From CAVZBT01 sp963773605 (GTDB lineage: Bacteria; Acidobacteriota; UBA6911), in the NCBI GenBank assembly GCA_963773605.1, contig CAVZBT010000012.1, forward strand, positions 1,116,001 to 1,180,000: a stretch of 64,000 nt of DNA. The letters are read 5' to 3'. Both the position numbers and the translations under genes were made by a program. Below are positions 1 through 9,088 of the stretch, one piece after another. How positions within the stretch are numbered: position 1 is the first letter of the stretch; the number at the start of each line of letters is the position of its first letter. The notes below the pieces were generated by a model. That model saw only the letters and a program-made list of their open reading frames with translations, did no database searches and was not told where the DNA came from.

Positions 1-885
1 CCCGAAATTCCTGCACTACCTTCCGCGCGTGGCCATCATCGGAAACGTCGAGTTCGACCACGCCGATATCTACCCCGACCTGGATGCGATCCAGCTCCAG
101 TTCAGACGCTTCGTCAATCTCATTCCAGAACGCGGCTATCTCGCCGTCGGAGCGGAAAGCGCCCACGCCGTCGAGGTGAGCGCAAAATCGCTCTGCCGCA
201 AGGAGACCTTCGGGATCGCCGGGCCGTTCGACTGGACCGCGCACCACATCGGCGTCGACGGCGCACGCGGTACCTTCGACATAATGTACCGGGAAAACTG
301 TTCCGCCGGATCCGCATGGCACTTTACGGACGGTTCAACATACGCAACGCCCTGGCTGCTACCGCGGTCTTGCATCAGATCGGGGTGGCGGAGGACGACA
401 TCAAGGACGGGCTGGAGTCTTTTGCAGGAGTCCGACGCCGACTGCAGTTCCGGGAGGAGGCAGCCGGGATCCGGATCTACGAGGACTTCGCGCATCACCC
501 GACCGCGGTGCGCGAAACGCTGAGCACCATCCGCGAGACCTTCCAACCCGGGAGGCTCTGGGCGATCTATGAGCCGCGCTCGGCCACCAGCCGCAGGAAC
601 GTCTTCCAGGGCGAAATCGCCGAGGCGCTCGCGCTCGCGGATTGTATTGCCGTTCCGGCGCTCTTCAAACCCGAAAAGGTGCCCGACGGGCAGCGACTCG
701 ACCTTGACCGCCTCATCGACGATCTGCGGGCCCGCGGCCGCGCTGCCTGGAATCTCGGGACGGTGGACGGTATAATCGACAAAGTCCGCGAAGAAGCTCG
801 CCCGGGCGATTTCATAGTAATTCTGTCCAACGGGGGTTTTGGGGGGATCTATCAGAAACTCCCTGCCGCCCTCCGTGAAAGGTAA
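1..885 (+). CDS. mpl: Mpl murein peptide ligase, 5'-partial, frame-broken
   Basis: C-terminal part of UDP-N-acetylmuramate:L-alanyl-gamma-D-glutamyl-meso-diaminopimelate ligase, the cytoplasmic Mur-fold ligase that joins recovered murein tripeptide to UDP-MurNAc using ATP during cell wall recycling. The gene enters the window already open (frame from base 2), so its ATP-binding part lies outside. Mpl landmarks seen are NVEFDHADIY, GRFNIRNALAA, YEDFAHHPTA, YEPRSATSRRN and the closing SNGGFGGIYQKL. The frame changes at about 294-297, where a run of four A needs a fifth to read REKLFRRIRMALYGRFN. One base is thus missing compared with the family: a sequencing error or a real lesion. Identity is clear; integrity is not. 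Confidence 0.87.
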   Translation, partial: PEIPALPSARGHHRKRRVRPRRYLPRPGCDPAPVQTLRQSHSRTRLSRRRSGKRPRRRGERKIALPQGDLRDRRAVRLDRAPHRRRRRTRYLRHNVPGKLFRRIRMALYGRFNIRNALAATAVLHQIGVAEDDIKDGLESFAGVRRRLQFREEAAGIRIYEDFAHHPTAVRETLSTIRETFQPGRLWAIYEPRSATSRRNVFQGEIAEALALADCIAVPALFKPEKVPDGQRLDLDRLIDDLRARGRAAWNLGTVDGIIDKVREEARPGDFIVILSNGGFGGIYQKLPAALRER

Positions 886-1972
886 TCCGTTGGTCCCAGG
901 ACATCACAGCGACCGAACGATCAAACTGGCATCGGTGTGCGCCGCAGCGACCCTGTTCTGCTGCGGCTTTTTCGCCCGCGCGCAGCAGCCCCCCGCACCC
1001 CAGGCGCCGGCGCCTCAACAGCAACCGTCCCAGACCGGGCAGAAGAGCACGGGCGGCCAGGAAGGCTTCAAGATTGGCGTCGAAGTCAACATGGTGACCG
1101 TTCCGGTGACGGTTCGGAAGGGCGGCGGCGGGTTCATCAAGGGGCTGCCCCAGAGCGCTTTCCGGATCACCGAGGAGGGCGAGGATCAGGAGATCCTCCT
1201 GTTCGCCCAGGAAGGCGTGCCTACCCGGATCGCGATCGTCCTCGACATCAGCGGCAGCGTGCGCTCGGAGTGGGGTTCGATCAAGTATGCGACGAAGAAG
1301 TTCGCGGAGCATCTGAAGCCCGAGGACCTGTTCGCACTGGTCACCTTCAACACCGAAACGCGGTTGAAAATGGATTGGGGACGGAAATTCGACCGCATTG
1401 ACCCGGTCCTGACGTCGGTCTACTGCAAGGACAATACGAACCTGTGGGACGCCTTGTATGTCGTCTCAAACGAAGTGCTCAGCGGGATCAAGGAGAAGAA
1501 GGCCGTGATCATCATGAGCGACGGGCTGGACAACAACAGCTCGACGACCTATGCCCAGGCGCTCAACGCGGCGATCCAATCTGAGGCGGCAGTCTACGTA
1601 GTGAGCAAGACCGAAGCGGTGCGCCAGATGCTCACTTACCAGTACAGCCAGGCCGGGTACTACAACAACATCCCGCAGGAAATGTTCGTCCAGGCCGACC
1701 TCGCGCTGAGGAAGCTGGCCTACGAGACGGGCGGCCGCGTGCTGTATCCCAATAACTTCGGGCAACTCGACAATGTCTATGCCGAGGTGGACGAAGAACT
1801 GCGGAATCAGTACACGCTCGGGTACATCTCCACCAACACGGTCAAGGACGGCAGCTACCGGCACATCGAAGTCTCCGTAGACGCACCCGGAGCGCAGATT
1901 TCCGCCCGCCCCGGCTACTTCGCGGCCAACGCGCTCCGGCCCGCCCCCTCAACGATGTCTCCCCGGCCTTAA
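875..1972 (+). CDS. Exported VWA-domain protein of the acidobacterial VWFA-related type
   Basis: A secreted protein of about 365 residues with one von Willebrand factor A domain, a metal-dependent adhesion or scaffold fold. The N-terminus has a basic stretch then a hydrophobic run ending FFARAQQ, which fits a signal peptide, followed by a Pro/Gln-rich linker. The MIDAS motif DISGS lies near residue 124 and IIMSDGLDNNS supplies the downstream metal-site region. The start is uncertain. The frame is open from TTG at 839, but GTG 875 gives a better signal peptide and only an 11-base overlap with mpl; no good ribosome site is visible. This architecture is abundant in Acidobacteriota, where the function is unknown. 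Confidence 0.8.
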   Translation: MKGNPLVPGHHSDRTIKLASVCAAATLFCCGFFARAQQPPAPQAPAPQQQPSQTGQKSTGGQEGFKIGVEVNMVTVPVTVRKGGGGFIKGLPQSAFRITEEGEDQEILLFAQEGVPTRIAIVLDISGSVRSEWGSIKYATKKFAEHLKPEDLFALVTFNTETRLKMDWGRKFDRIDPVLTSVYCKDNTNLWDALYVVSNEVLSGIKEKKAVIIMSDGLDNNSSTTYAQALNAAIQSEAAVYVVSKTEAVRQMLTYQYSQAGYYNNIPQEMFVQADLALRKLAYETGGRVLYPNNFGQLDNVYAEVDEELRNQYTLGYISTNTVKDGSYRHIEVSVDAPGAQISARPGYFAANALRPAPSTMSPRP

Positions 1973-2287
1973 TCGGGAAGCCGCGAAAAATCAGAGCCGA
2001 AAGACAAGTGCGGCGCCCGGTTGTCGGATGGCCTGGCACCGGCCAAGGGGCGGGCCAGGCGCCGACCCCAAAGCGCGTCGCCGCGCATTCCACGGCCACC
2101 CGCTGTGCGGGTGGCCGCCGACTCATCGGGGATTCCTAACATTGCTCTTGACACTCGCACGGTCAGGATCTAATTTGACCTTACCCCTTCCTCAGCTCCT
2201 CTGCTGACCATTCGAGCCATCTTCGAACCACCACGTTACCTGCAGCCATTGGCTCGCTCATAACAACTTCGTTCGGAGGGGCTGAGT
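1973..2287. other. Intergenic region with degenerate copy of a dispersed repeat
   Basis: 315 bases without a convincing gene. Positions 2054-2075 share about 20 bases (AGGCGCCGACCCCAAAGCG) with repeat copies elsewhere in the window, so this looks like a decayed member of that family. GC-rich inverted repeats are dense around 2025-2130 (for example GGCCACCCG opposite CGGGTGGCC). The right end (2275-2281, GGAGGGG) is the ribosome site of the next gene. Confidence 0.5.
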
Positions 2288-2959
2288 GTGTACTACTCCT
2301 ATGTCGTCGTCCGTTCGCAAGCGTTACACGTCAGGGAAACGGCCGCTGCGGGTTACCGCCGGAGTGCAAAGCTCCAGGACTGGCCTGACGACGAGCTGTC
2401 GCGCATTCGTGCCGTGCTGAGGAAGCTGAGCGAACTGAGGGTGGCGAATGCCGAAGACGCAGAAGACCTCGTGCAGGAAACGTTTCTCACAATGACAACC
2501 AGGGGAGTGGACCTGGAGCTCGAGAAGGGGCTCCTGGTCTGGAGCCTGGGGATTCTCCGGAACAAAGTGGGCAATTACTATCGTAAGGCGCGACGCTCCG
2601 CACCCCTGCATGACTTCGCCCCCCACGAGGGGAGCGCCTCGAGCCTGCGGGCGGGGTTGCAGACGCCCGAGGCCAGGCTGCGCCATGCGGAACTCCGTGC
2701 CCTGATCACCGGCATCCTCGGCGGCCTCACTTGCGGCGAACGTGAGGCCGTACAGTTGCTCCTCGCCGGTATGGCGACCGGGGAGATTGCCGCCCGCCTT
2801 TATCCGGTGCGCTACCAGAATGTCGTCAACCGGCTGCACCGCGGACGCAAAAAGGTGGTCGAGGCGCTGGCGCAGTTCGGATACGTGCCGAGGAACGGAG
2901 GGAGGCGGCGGCCGCGGGTTCGGGTCCAGCTGAAAAAGCCGACGGCAACAGCCTCCTGA
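2288..2959 (+). CDS. ECF-type RNA polymerase sigma factor
   Basis: A 223-residue sigma-70 family protein with only regions 2 and 4, as in extracytoplasmic function sigma factors. Region 2 is seen at about residues 55-105 (EDAEDLVQETFLTM ... WSLGILRNKVGNYYRK) and the region 4 helix-turn-helix at about 145-185 (LTCGEREAVQLLLAGMATGE ... VVNRLHRGRKKV). The basic tail after residue 200 is unusual. The start is GTG with a strong GGAGGGG ribosome site six bases upstream. No anti-sigma factor is adjacent, so the signal it answers is not apparent. The next gene converges on it from the minus strand. Confidence 0.85.
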   Translation: MYYSYVVVRSQALHVRETAAAGYRRSAKLQDWPDDELSRIRAVLRKLSELRVANAEDAEDLVQETFLTMTTRGVDLELEKGLLVWSLGILRNKVGNYYRKARRSAPLHDFAPHEGSASSLRAGLQTPEARLRHAELRALITGILGGLTCGEREAVQLLLAGMATGEIAARLYPVRYQNVVNRLHRGRKKVVEALAQFGYVPRNGGRRRPRVRVQLKKPTATAS

Positions 2960-3035
2960 CGTGCCGGCCGCGGGAACGTGAGGACCGGGTCGCGGCCCTG
3001 ACCCTGAAATCCGCAGGCACGGCGTCCCGACCGGG

Positions 3036-4088
3036 TTACCGGGAACCGGCGCTCCCGACGTGCCGTATCGCCCCCGCATATTCGGGGACCGGCTGGAAGA
3101 ATCCTTCCATCCCGGGTGTCAGCCAGAGTTCGACCGGTTGGCGGTCGGGGACGAACAGGGCCGCAGCGCCCGGCACACCCCGAAGCACCTTCGTGCCCGC
3201 CTCGACTCCGAGCACGAACAGTCCGGTAGAGAGCGCGTCGGTGGTGGTGGCGTCGGGTGCGATCACGGTGACGCCCGCCATCCCCTCGACCGGCAAGCCC
3301 GTTCGGGGATCGATGATGTGTGCATAGCGTCGGCCGCCCATGTCGACATAGCGCTCGTAATTGCCCGACGTGGCCACCGCCATCCCATCCGGCAGACGGA
3401 GTTTTCCGACCAGCGTGCCCCGATCGAAGGGGTCGCGCACCCCGATCGTCCAGTCTGCGCCGGGTTGGGCCTGCCCGAGCACCCTGATGTTGCCGCCGAG
3501 ATCCAGCATCGCGGCTTTCACGCGGGTCTCGCGGAGCAGCTCGAATCCGCGGTCGACGGCATACCCCTTCCCGATGGCCCCCAGGTCGATGCTCATGCCG
3601 GCCGGCACCCACGCGGTTCGCGGGCCCAATGCAACCCGGCGATAGTCGACCAGGCGCAGCTGCTCCCTGATCTCCGCAGCCTCGGGAGGGTTCGTGGGGG
3701 GGCGCACGCCGAAACCCCAAAGCCGCACGAGGGGAGCGACCGTGACGTCGAATGCCCCGCCCGTCAGGTCGCTGTAATGTCGTGAAAGCTCGAGGATGCG
3801 CACCGTGTCCTCGGAGACCGCCACCGGGGAGAGGCCGGCCTCTCGTCCGAGCTGCGAAATCTCGCTGTCGGGCTGGTAGGTCGTGAAGAGGCTCTCGAGC
3901 CGGCGAAAGGTGAGCTTTATGTGCCCCGTGAGCGGTCCGAGGTCGTCCCGGTACTCGTCGGCGACCGAAACAGACGCGATCGTCCCCATCGATGTGAAGG
4001 ACTCGGTCGCCGGCTCTGACGGCCGCAACGAGCAGGCTGCGCTTATGAGGGCCCAGGCGACGGCGATGAAAAGAAGAGCGCGCGACAC
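3036..4088 (-). CDS. apbE: ApbE, FAD:protein FMN transferase (lipoprotein)
   Basis: A 350-residue periplasmic enzyme that moves FMN from FAD onto a Thr of target proteins carrying a (S/T)GAT-type motif. The N-terminal hydrophobic segment ends at a lipobox-like SAAC (Cys19), suggesting a lipid anchor. Family landmarks are SMGTIASVSV, SLFTTYQPDSEISQL, LTGGAFDVTVAPLVRLWGFG, IDLGAIGKGYAVDRG, LDLGGNIRVLG, YAHIIDPRTGLPV and the metal-binding DATTTDALST. Length is normal for the family. It is the last gene of a minus-strand unit, 16 bases after the DoxX/TIM protein, which itself contains a TGAT motif and is the obvious candidate substrate. Confidence 0.93.
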   Translation of the reverse strand: MSRALLFIAVAWALISAACSLRPSEPATESFTSMGTIASVSVADEYRDDLGPLTGHIKLTFRRLESLFTTYQPDSEISQLGREAGLSPVAVSEDTVRILELSRHYSDLTGGAFDVTVAPLVRLWGFGVRPPTNPPEAAEIREQLRLVDYRRVALGPRTAWVPAGMSIDLGAIGKGYAVDRGFELLRETRVKAAMLDLGGNIRVLGQAQPGADWTIGVRDPFDRGTLVGKLRLPDGMAVATSGNYERYVDMGGRRYAHIIDPRTGLPVEGMAGVTVIAPDATTTDALSTGLFVLGVEAGTKVLRGVPGAAALFVPDRQPVELWLTPGMEGFFQPVPEYAGAIRHVGSAGSR

Positions 4089-4104
4089 GGCTTGCCCGCG
4101 CTCC

Positions 4105-5664
4105 CTAGGCTACCCAGGGGCGCGTGCGCCTCTGCCCGCATTTCGACAGGGCCTCCAGCGTGATGTTGACGTCCTCCACTATCTGAAAATCGAACATCCC
4201 GACGCAGATGAAATCGGCGCCGTTGTCGAAGGCGTATTGGAAACCGTCGCGGGGATGAATGGCGCCTCCGGCGAGGACCTTGAAGGCCACCCACGGTTTT
4301 TGCACGGTGGCCATGAACTCGACCGTGCGCTCGGGGAAGAGGTCGAACATGTTGTCGTGGAAACCGTTGTGATCCTGAGAGCGGTTGCCGTCGATGGACC
4401 ACTCCTGGCGTTGTTCGCGGGGGTGCGCGGACCAGTAGCGGTCGTGGTGCATGGTCTTCACGTAGTAGTCCGGGTTGAGGCCGGCTTTTTCGACCGCGAT
4501 CGGGACCTCGATCGAATGGGCGCCGATCCCGGAGACATAGCCCTGCTTCTTCATATAGTCGAGGCACTTTCCGAGCAAGTCCAGCTGGCCGGCCTTCACG
4601 AAACGCTCGGCATACGCGCCCTGCACATACAGCGTCGTCGCGCCGCTGGCGATGGCCTTGTCGATATCCGTGGTCATATCCTTCTCGGTCGGATACACCT
4701 GGCACATCGTCTGCATCTTGTTCGACACGAGCTTGCCGTACTTCAAGAACATCGGGTACTGGGCGCTCACGAGCTGCATCATGGTGACGCCGGCCTTTTC
4801 GGCCAGCTCAATGGTCTCGAACACCTTGCGCTCGGTGTTGTACGCCTTGAACAGCGAGGGGACATACAGGAGATCGCGCGAGTGCGCCCACCCGCCGATG
4901 AGGTTGCAACCGAGGATGAGCCGGGTCATCTGGAGGTTGCCGACCGTTCCCACGGGGAGTTCGCCCTTGAGGTCTTTCAGGGCCGCCTCCTGGAGCGTGA
5001 TGGTGGCGCCGGTGATCGCGTGCACTGTTTCGAAATCGCGTTTCCTGTAGGCACCGTAGGCGAAGGCTCCCAGCACGGGCACCGCAGCCAGATTGCCGAC
5101 CAGTTCGCGGCGCGACAGCGCTTTGCCGTCGGCGGCGGGCGCCGGCGCACCGGGCGCGGCAGCGTCCCGTCGCGCGCGCCGCAGCAGGCCCGCGAGGAGA
5201 CGGTCGAGGCCGGCGAACGCATGGGTCGGGAACGCGGCGAACAAGGCGAGGGCGAGCAGTTCGACCAGGTTCTTGTTCACGATGAAGTAGTGGCCTTCGG
5301 ACGGCAGGCGCCAGTCCGCCCCGATCAAGGGCGGATGCGCCAGGTAGTACATCATCAGGAGCGCAATCCCGAACAGGCTTACCAGCCGCGTGCCCACGCC
5401 GAGCATGAGCCCGATCCCGATCAGGCTCAGCCCCCAGATGTTAAACAGGTCCGTGGCCTTCAAGGCCCACGGCGTCGCCGCAATCCAGCGGAAGAAATCC
5501 GAGAAAATCCAGGTGGACGTCTGCAGGTAGGGCGCAGCGCTCCACCCGGGCGTAAAGAGCTTGGCTATGCCCTCGTAGAGGAAATGCCACCCGATGGCGA
5601 TGCGCAATATCGTCAGAATTGCTTTCTGCGTGCTCGAGAGCGTGCGGCCCGTTGTGTCCGCCAT
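4105..5664 (-). CDS. DoxX membrane domain fused to AKR-like TIM barrel, with TGAT flavinylation-like motif
   Basis: A 519-residue protein with three parts. Residues 1-165 are a DoxX-like four-helix membrane domain (LRIAIGWHFLYEGIAKL, NIWGLSLIGIGLMLGVGTRL). Residues 180-205 hold SRRELVGN followed by a hydrophobic segment, resembling an internal Tat-type anchor. The rest is a TIM barrel similar to aldo/keto reductases (LILGCNLIGGWAHSRD, VSGIGAHSIE, FKVLAGGAIHPRDG). Just before the barrel is VHAITGATITL; Thr221 matches the acceptor position of ApbE-modified flavoproteins, though a full FMN-binding domain is not obvious. The gene sits between a Tat-signal aminotransferase (38 bases upstream) and apbE (16 bases downstream). 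I infer a membrane-tethered, covalently flavinylated oxidoreductase; its substrate is unknown. Confidence 0.75.
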   Translation of the reverse strand: MADTTGRTLSSTQKAILTILRIAIGWHFLYEGIAKLFTPGWSAAPYLQTSTWIFSDFFRWIAATPWALKATDLFNIWGLSLIGIGLMLGVGTRLVSLFGIALLMMYYLAHPPLIGADWRLPSEGHYFIVNKNLVELLALALFAAFPTHAFAGLDRLLAGLLRRARRDAAAPGAPAPAADGKALSRRELVGNLAAVPVLGAFAYGAYRKRDFETVHAITGATITLQEAALKDLKGELPVGTVGNLQMTRLILGCNLIGGWAHSRDLLYVPSLFKAYNTERKVFETIELAEKAGVTMMQLVSAQYPMFLKYGKLVSNKMQTMCQVYPTEKDMTTDIDKAIASGATTLYVQGAYAERFVKAGQLDLLGKCLDYMKKQGYVSGIGAHSIEVPIAVEKAGLNPDYYVKTMHHDRYWSAHPREQRQEWSIDGNRSQDHNGFHDNMFDLFPERTVEFMATVQKPWVAFKVLAGGAIHPRDGFQYAFDNGADFICVGMFDFQIVEDVNITLEALSKCGQRRTRPWVA

Positions 5665-5702
5665 ACGTTACCTCTTTGAATGAAATGGAGCATTCAGTGC
5701 CG

Positions 5703-7052
5703 TCACTCCGACACCAAGGTCGAGGACTGCTGCTGTATCCGTTGAACCGCCTCGGCGATCTGGTCCATGTCCGCAGAAGGCCCAAGCAGCATGTTTTGAG
5801 TGAACCAGACTGCTTCGTCGCAGAGTTTGTCGTTTGCCGGGCAGCGGTTCCGTTCGAACAGGCCGTCGATCTCCCGCGCCGGATAGATACGCCGGAAACC
5901 CCGCGAGGTGAGCGTCGTTTTGAGAAAAGGCTCGTCAGTCAGCGGTGTGTACCCTCCCGAGCAGGGGATGCCTTCCGCAGCCAGCGCGCGGAGAAAGCTC
6001 TGTCTGGAGACGCCGGAGAAGTGGGCCTTGTCGTAGCGGAACATATACAGGTGGTATGCGTTGCGCGTGCAGCCGCCGTACATCTTCGCCGGGGTGATTC
6101 CCGGTATCTGGCTCAGCATCCGGGTGAGCCGCGCCGCATTCTGCTCCCGGACGGCAGTCTGCTGCTCCAGCCGGGTCAACTGCTCGAGCAGGAGCGCGCC
6201 CTGGAACTCGGTCATGCGGCGGTTGTCGCCGTTTCTCGCGTACGAGAATCCCGCGCCCCGCGCGGCCCGGCCCTGGTTGTGAAAGCTGCTGCAGATGTCG
6301 TACAGCTCCGGGGCGTCGGTGACCAGAGCGCCACCCTCGCCGGAATTGAGGTTTTTGGACGCCTGGAAGCTGAAACACCCCATCGTCCCGAGTGTGCCGA
6401 GTTTGCGGTTGCGCCACTCGCCGAAATGCGCCTGGCAGGCATCCTCGAGCACCGGCAGCCGGCGCCGCCGGCCGATCTCGAGGATGGTGTCGAGGTCGGC
6501 GGCAGAGCCGCCCAGGTGCACCGGGATGATGCAGCGCGTATTGCCGGTGATCGCGCCCTCGATCTTCCTGGCATCGATCTGCATTGTCTCCGGGTCCGTA
6601 TCGACAAACACCGGCAGCGCGTGCTGCATCAGGACGACGTTGATGGTGGCGACAAACGTGTACGGCGGCACCACGACCTCGTCTCCGGGCCCTACCCCCA
6701 GGGCGTTCAGGCTCGCAACGAGGGCGCTCGTCCCGTTGGCGGTCGCCAGGCAGTGCCGCGCGCCGAGCCGGCTTGCCCACACACTCTCGAACTGCGCCAC
6801 CTCCCCGCCATCAAGCCGGTTCCATTTCCGGCTCCGGAGCACCCCCATCCATGCCTTTTCCTCGTTATCGGCGATCACGGGCCAGGAAGGAAACGGCGCC
6901 GTGCGGACCGGCGTACCGCCGGCAACGGCCAGCTTCCCGGCGGATGTCCGGCTCGGCTGGACCAGAGGCGCGGCGGCAGCGGCGGCTTCAAAGGCTGCGG
7001 CGCTTCCGATGGCGCTCTTCAGGAACCCGCGTCGTGTCACATCAGGTCGCAT
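5703..7052 (-). CDS. Exported DegT/DnrJ/EryC1/StrS-family PLP aminotransferase
   Basis: A 449-residue fold-type I PLP protein of the sugar aminotransferase family. The N-terminus carries a Tat signal (TRRGFLKSA followed by an Ala-rich hydrophobic stretch), unusual for a family that normally acts in the cytoplasm on nucleotide sugars. Family motifs: LATANGTSAL, PPYTFVATINVV, PVHLGGSAADLD, LEDACQAH, and FSFQASKNLNSGEGG with the PLP lysine at about K233. It is the first gene of the unit leading to the DoxX/TIM protein and ApbE. Its substrate is not predictable; the exported form suggests a role in an extracytoplasmic amino-sugar or redox step, or a structural reuse of the fold. Confidence 0.85.
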   Translation of the reverse strand: MRPDVTRRGFLKSAIGSAAAFEAAAAAAPLVQPSRTSAGKLAVAGGTPVRTAPFPSWPVIADNEEKAWMGVLRSRKWNRLDGGEVAQFESVWASRLGARHCLATANGTSALVASLNALGVGPGDEVVVPPYTFVATINVVLMQHALPVFVDTDPETMQIDARKIEGAITGNTRCIIPVHLGGSAADLDTILEIGRRRRLPVLEDACQAHFGEWRNRKLGTLGTMGCFSFQASKNLNSGEGGALVTDAPELYDICSSFHNQGRAARGAGFSYARNGDNRRMTEFQGALLLEQLTRLEQQTAVREQNAARLTRMLSQIPGITPAKMYGGCTRNAYHLYMFRYDKAHFSGVSRQSFLRALAAEGIPCSGGYTPLTDEPFLKTTLTSRGFRRIYPAREIDGLFERNRCPANDKLCDEAVWFTQNMLLGPSADMDQIAEAVQRIQQQSSTLVSE

Positions 7053-7315
7053 TGGGGCCTCCAGGCCGGTACCCTGTTCCAGGGCCGGATCAAGCGATGG
7101 GGCGATTATAGCGGCGGTTGCCCCCGTAAGTCGACAAGACTCGACCCTGAACCCGCGGCGTTTCTTGCCGAAGAGGGCGAGGAAAGCCCTGTAATGCGCG
7201 CCAATTCAGGTTGTGATGCGAATTATCTAAGTTGCTATTTCAGCCAAAAGGAGCACGTGGCCGCATTGCACAGCCATTCGCAGTGAGGTTTCTGCTCACA
7301 CTCCTTGACAGGCCC

Positions 7316-7801
7316 TTACTTGCGGAACTCGCTGAACACGGAATCACGGCCCTTCTGGTGGCAGGCAAAGCAGGCCGCTTTCTCCTGCGCCGTCAGGGAT
7401 CCTTCGGTATCGTTGTTGCCTTTGAAGATCTCAAATCCCCACCCTCCCGTTTCCGGGTACCGCGCCGCCTGCTTCATCATGACGGCAAGCCGGCGTCGAG
7501 GGCCTTCGGTCGTCACCCCGTCGATATTCTTCGCCTCGAGCAGATCGTCGATCAGAACCGACCCGTCCGGAAACCTACCGGTTCGGTATCCCTGCATCCC
7601 GCTCTCGTTCGCATAGAAGTGGTGGATCCCGCCGTTGCGTGTGAAGTTCGCACTCTGCGGACCGATTACCGTGCTCTTCACATGCCACCACTTGCGGTAT
7701 TGCTGGGGAAACGGGATTCTGTCATTCGTTTGGGACAGCACACAGACCCCGCCGATCACGATGGTGATCGCCGCCATCACACACCTCGTGGTTTTCACCA
7801 T
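7316..7801 (-). CDS. Cytochrome P460 family c-type haem protein
   Basis: A 161-residue periplasmic protein with a hydrophobic N-terminal segment (MAAITIVIGGVCVL) and a single haem c site CFACH (Cys144, Cys147, His148) near the C-terminus, the arrangement seen in cytochrome P460 proteins. Other family-like segments are WWHVKSTVIGP, IHHFYANESGMQGY, FPDGSVLIDDLLEAK and RRLAVMMKQAARYPETGGWG. Characterised relatives oxidise hydroxylamine or scavenge NO-derived species; that role is not demonstrated here. The frame is open further upstream, but the Met at 7801 gives the signal-like N-terminus. It stands alone. Confidence 0.85.
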   Translation of the reverse strand: MVKTTRCVMAAITIVIGGVCVLSQTNDRIPFPQQYRKWWHVKSTVIGPQSANFTRNGGIHHFYANESGMQGYRTGRFPDGSVLIDDLLEAKNIDGVTTEGPRRRLAVMMKQAARYPETGGWGFEIFKGNNDTEGSLTAQEKAACFACHQKGRDSVFSEFRK

Positions 7802-8018
7802 CGCGACGGTTGCCTCCCGGTGGCTGCTGCCGGACCCGAGGACCCGAGACGGGGCCCTCATACTGACTGGAACGGGAATTATAACAACGGACGAGTCAGC
7901 CACCAACCGCAGAGCAGATGGCTTGAGGGGGCCTCCCAAAGGGACGCGTTTGGCTCCGGCAGGATCTTCGAGAGCCTTCGAGGTGCTCGAATCGCGTCGT
8001 GCGGATGGATTGCTGCAA

Positions 8019-8804
8019 CTAGATGCGGCCGAGCATGCGGTACCAGATATAGCCGAGGTACTCATGCCAGGCCCACTGCACACGCGACAGCCGGTCGAGC
8101 GAAGGGTGGGCGAAGGAGCGGGCCAGGGTCGGCATCAAGCGGGAGCCGTCCGCCGGGTATCCCTGCAGTGCCCACACGTAGGCGGGCGCGGGGACCGGAT
8201 CGAGTCCCAGTTTGCGCGCGACCGCGACGGCTCGACGCAGGTCGCACGCCGCCGCCACCAGGATGAAACGCGATCCTCCGAGTATCTTGCGCACTTCGGA
8301 CAAGTTCTCGAAGGTATTCATGGACTTTCCTTCGACGACAATGTCGGCGCCGGGCACGCCCAACTGCGCGGCGAAATCCCCCATCTGCGCGGCCACCGGC
8401 CGGTCGCCGGGGCGGAGCACCCCGCCCGAGAACACCAGTTTGCTCCCGGGGAGCCTCCGGTAAATCCGGATCCCCTCGACGAGACAGAACACGGTCTGCT
8501 CGGACAGGCTGCTGGTCACGGGGATCGAGGCACGGTCCTCGCCGTAACCGGAGAGAACCACGATCCTGTTGACACCCGACGCCGGGTCCGGAGACAGCAG
8601 CGGCGCATAGTCTTTTTCCAGGCCACGCACCAGTATTTCCGCGAGGGGCGAGCACAGCAGCACCAGATACGCGGCGGCGCCTGCGCCCAGCATCCGGCGG
8701 CCCCAGGGGGACTTCCTGCGCACGAACGTGAAGGCCAACCCGAACCCGAGCAGCAGGGTCAGGATGCCGACCGGCGACAAAAAGAGCTCGAGATAGCGGG
8801 TCAT
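8019..8804 (-). CDS. YdcF/ElyC-like DUF218 membrane protein
   Basis: A 261-residue protein with two N-terminal membrane helices (LFLSPVGILTLLLGFGLAFTF and MLGAGAAAYLVLLCSPLAEILV) and a DUF218 domain (RIVVLSGYGED, GIRIYRRLPGSKLVFSGG, EGKSMNTFENLSEV, FILVAAACDLRRAVAVARKLG). E. coli ElyC, a relative, affects cell-envelope lipid-carrier homeostasis; the catalytic role of the family is not settled. It lies on the opposite strand to the SDR that follows, and about 260 bases of non-coding DNA separate the two starts. Confidence 0.82.
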   Translation of the reverse strand: MTRYLELFLSPVGILTLLLGFGLAFTFVRRKSPWGRRMLGAGAAAYLVLLCSPLAEILVRGLEKDYAPLLSPDPASGVNRIVVLSGYGEDRASIPVTSSLSEQTVFCLVEGIRIYRRLPGSKLVFSGGVLRPGDRPVAAQMGDFAAQLGVPGADIVVEGKSMNTFENLSEVRKILGGSRFILVAAACDLRRAVAVARKLGLDPVPAPAYVWALQGYPADGSRLMPTLARSFAHPSLDRLSRVQWAWHEYLGYIWYRMLGRI

Positions 8805-9088
8805 TGGAAACCTCGGGGGAGCGCAGGCGTGGGCGGGCCGACGCCGTCCCCAATGAGCGACATAAGTGGTGTGTGTGTCAAGGCGCCGGCTGAGCCGGAT
8901 CTCGGGACCGGGTGCGGCCGGCCCGGTCCACGCCGCATGCCCAAAGGACCCGGGGTATGGCGGGAGTACCCCACAAACCCGTTGTGCATCGTCGAGCTCC
9001 CACTATATAACAAACCGACCCGCTCCGGGAGCGGGGGCCGGCTGGCCGCGGCGGCCCCTGCATGACGCTTGCGGCTGCAGGAGCACAA

